Of a stretch of 64,000 nt of DNA, positions 63,909 to 64,000 are shown one piece after another. Both the position numbers and the translations under genes were made by a program. Position 1 is the stretch's first letter; every line of letters starts with the position of its first letter. The notes under the pieces were generated by a model. The model was not told where the DNA came from and made no database searches. It saw only the letters and a list, made by a program, of their open reading frames with translations. The DNA is taken from assembly GCF_000374825.1 (NCBI RefSeq), contig NZ_KB895388.1:40696-104695 (forward strand), in the 5' to 3' direction. Source of the DNA: Paenibacillus sanguinis 2301083 = DSM 16941. GTDB taxonomy: Bacteria; Bacillota; Bacilli; Paenibacillales; Paenibacillaceae.

Positions 63909-64000
63909 ATCGAGTAGGAGGGGGCGGCAAGCCCCCGTCCTCTCACACCACCGTACATGCGGGTCCGCATACGGCGGTTCCAAAAGGTTAACAAAGCTCT
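63909..64000 (-). mobile_element. Group II intron 3' end (domains V and VI), body beyond the right edge
   Basis: On the minus strand domain V is at 63948-63977: CCGCCGT pairs with ACGGTGG and ATGCG pairs with CGCAT around GACC, with a two-base bulge (GT) on the 3' side. This 7+5 bp shape and the CGC triad point to a bacterial class C-like intron. Domain VI follows (63917-63940), GGACGGGGGC/GCCCCCTCC, then CTACTCGAT near the 3' boundary. The intron runs in the same direction as yqfC and continues beyond the window; any intron-encoded reverse transcriptase lies outside. Confidence 0.8.

Noticed and set aside
1..64000. CRISPR array, tRNA cluster, prophage, toxin-antitoxin or defence island
   Set aside because: No repeat-spacer pattern, tRNA gene, phage genes, toxin-antitoxin pair or defence-type gene could be seen; the only mobile sequence is the intron end at the right edge and the short repeats.

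Overview
The window comes from a low-to-mid GC, endospore-forming Firmicute, most probably Paenibacillus or a close relative. The evidence is the Bacillus-type gene order (mraZ-rsmH-ftsL-pbpB-spoVD-murE-murF-mraY-murD; dnaG-sigA; glyQS-recO-yqzL-era), sporulation genes (spoVD, rsfA, ylaJ/yhcN-type lipoprotein, yqfC, yqfD), bacillithiol synthesis (bshC), a T-box leader and strong AGGAGG ribosome binding sites. Most genes lie on the minus strand, so transcription runs right to left.

Layout. 1-11,050: division and cell-wall (dcw) cluster, led by mraZ with a three-repeat MraZ operator; murD runs off the left edge. 11,100-22,770: ahcY, bshC, an oppABCDF oligopeptide importer with an intercistronic terminator after oppA, a DUF3397 membrane protein, panE and rsfA. 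23,000-25,900: a DUF2626 protein, a secreted coiled-coil protein (PcsB/CwlO-like coil without a hydrolase domain) and a convergent solute-binding protein without a lipobox. 26,000-32,340: ylaK (PIN-PhoH), ylaJ-type lipoprotein, an LCP cell-wall ligase, ylaH, typA and a LiaI-like membrane protein. 32,440-33,940: two divergent TerC paralogues. 34,020-37,300: thiI, a cysteine desulfurase and a lytic transglycosylase. 37,480-42,460: a probable nucleoside uptake and cleavage locus (nucleoside hydrolase, CUT1-type ABC importer, divergent AraC regulator) with palindromes in the shared promoter region. 42,500-46,070: small membrane, DUF1540 and DUF3907 proteins, a short inverted-repeat element and a lipoprotein subtilase. 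46,100-46,550: RNase P RNA that looks like type A. 46,600-52,230: nif3/yqfO, trmK, sigA, dnaG, yaiI/yqxD. 52,370-63,840: glyS, glyQ with a glycine T-box, recO, yqzL, era, cdd, dgkA, ybeY, pgpH, phoH, yqfD, yqfC. The right edge (about 63,909-64,000) carries domains V and VI of a group II intron on the minus strand, just upstream of yqfC.

Most of the window is conserved housekeeping sequence. The points most worth a second look are the hydrolase-less PcsB-like coiled-coil protein, the group II intron end beside yqfC with a candidate sigma-E promoter in its 3' exon, the type-A-like RNase P RNA, the AraC/nucleoside locus with its 19-bp palindrome, a 42-bp repeat family, and a 16-residue ORF with an excellent ribosome binding site. 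All family assignments are from reading the sequence; no database search was run.
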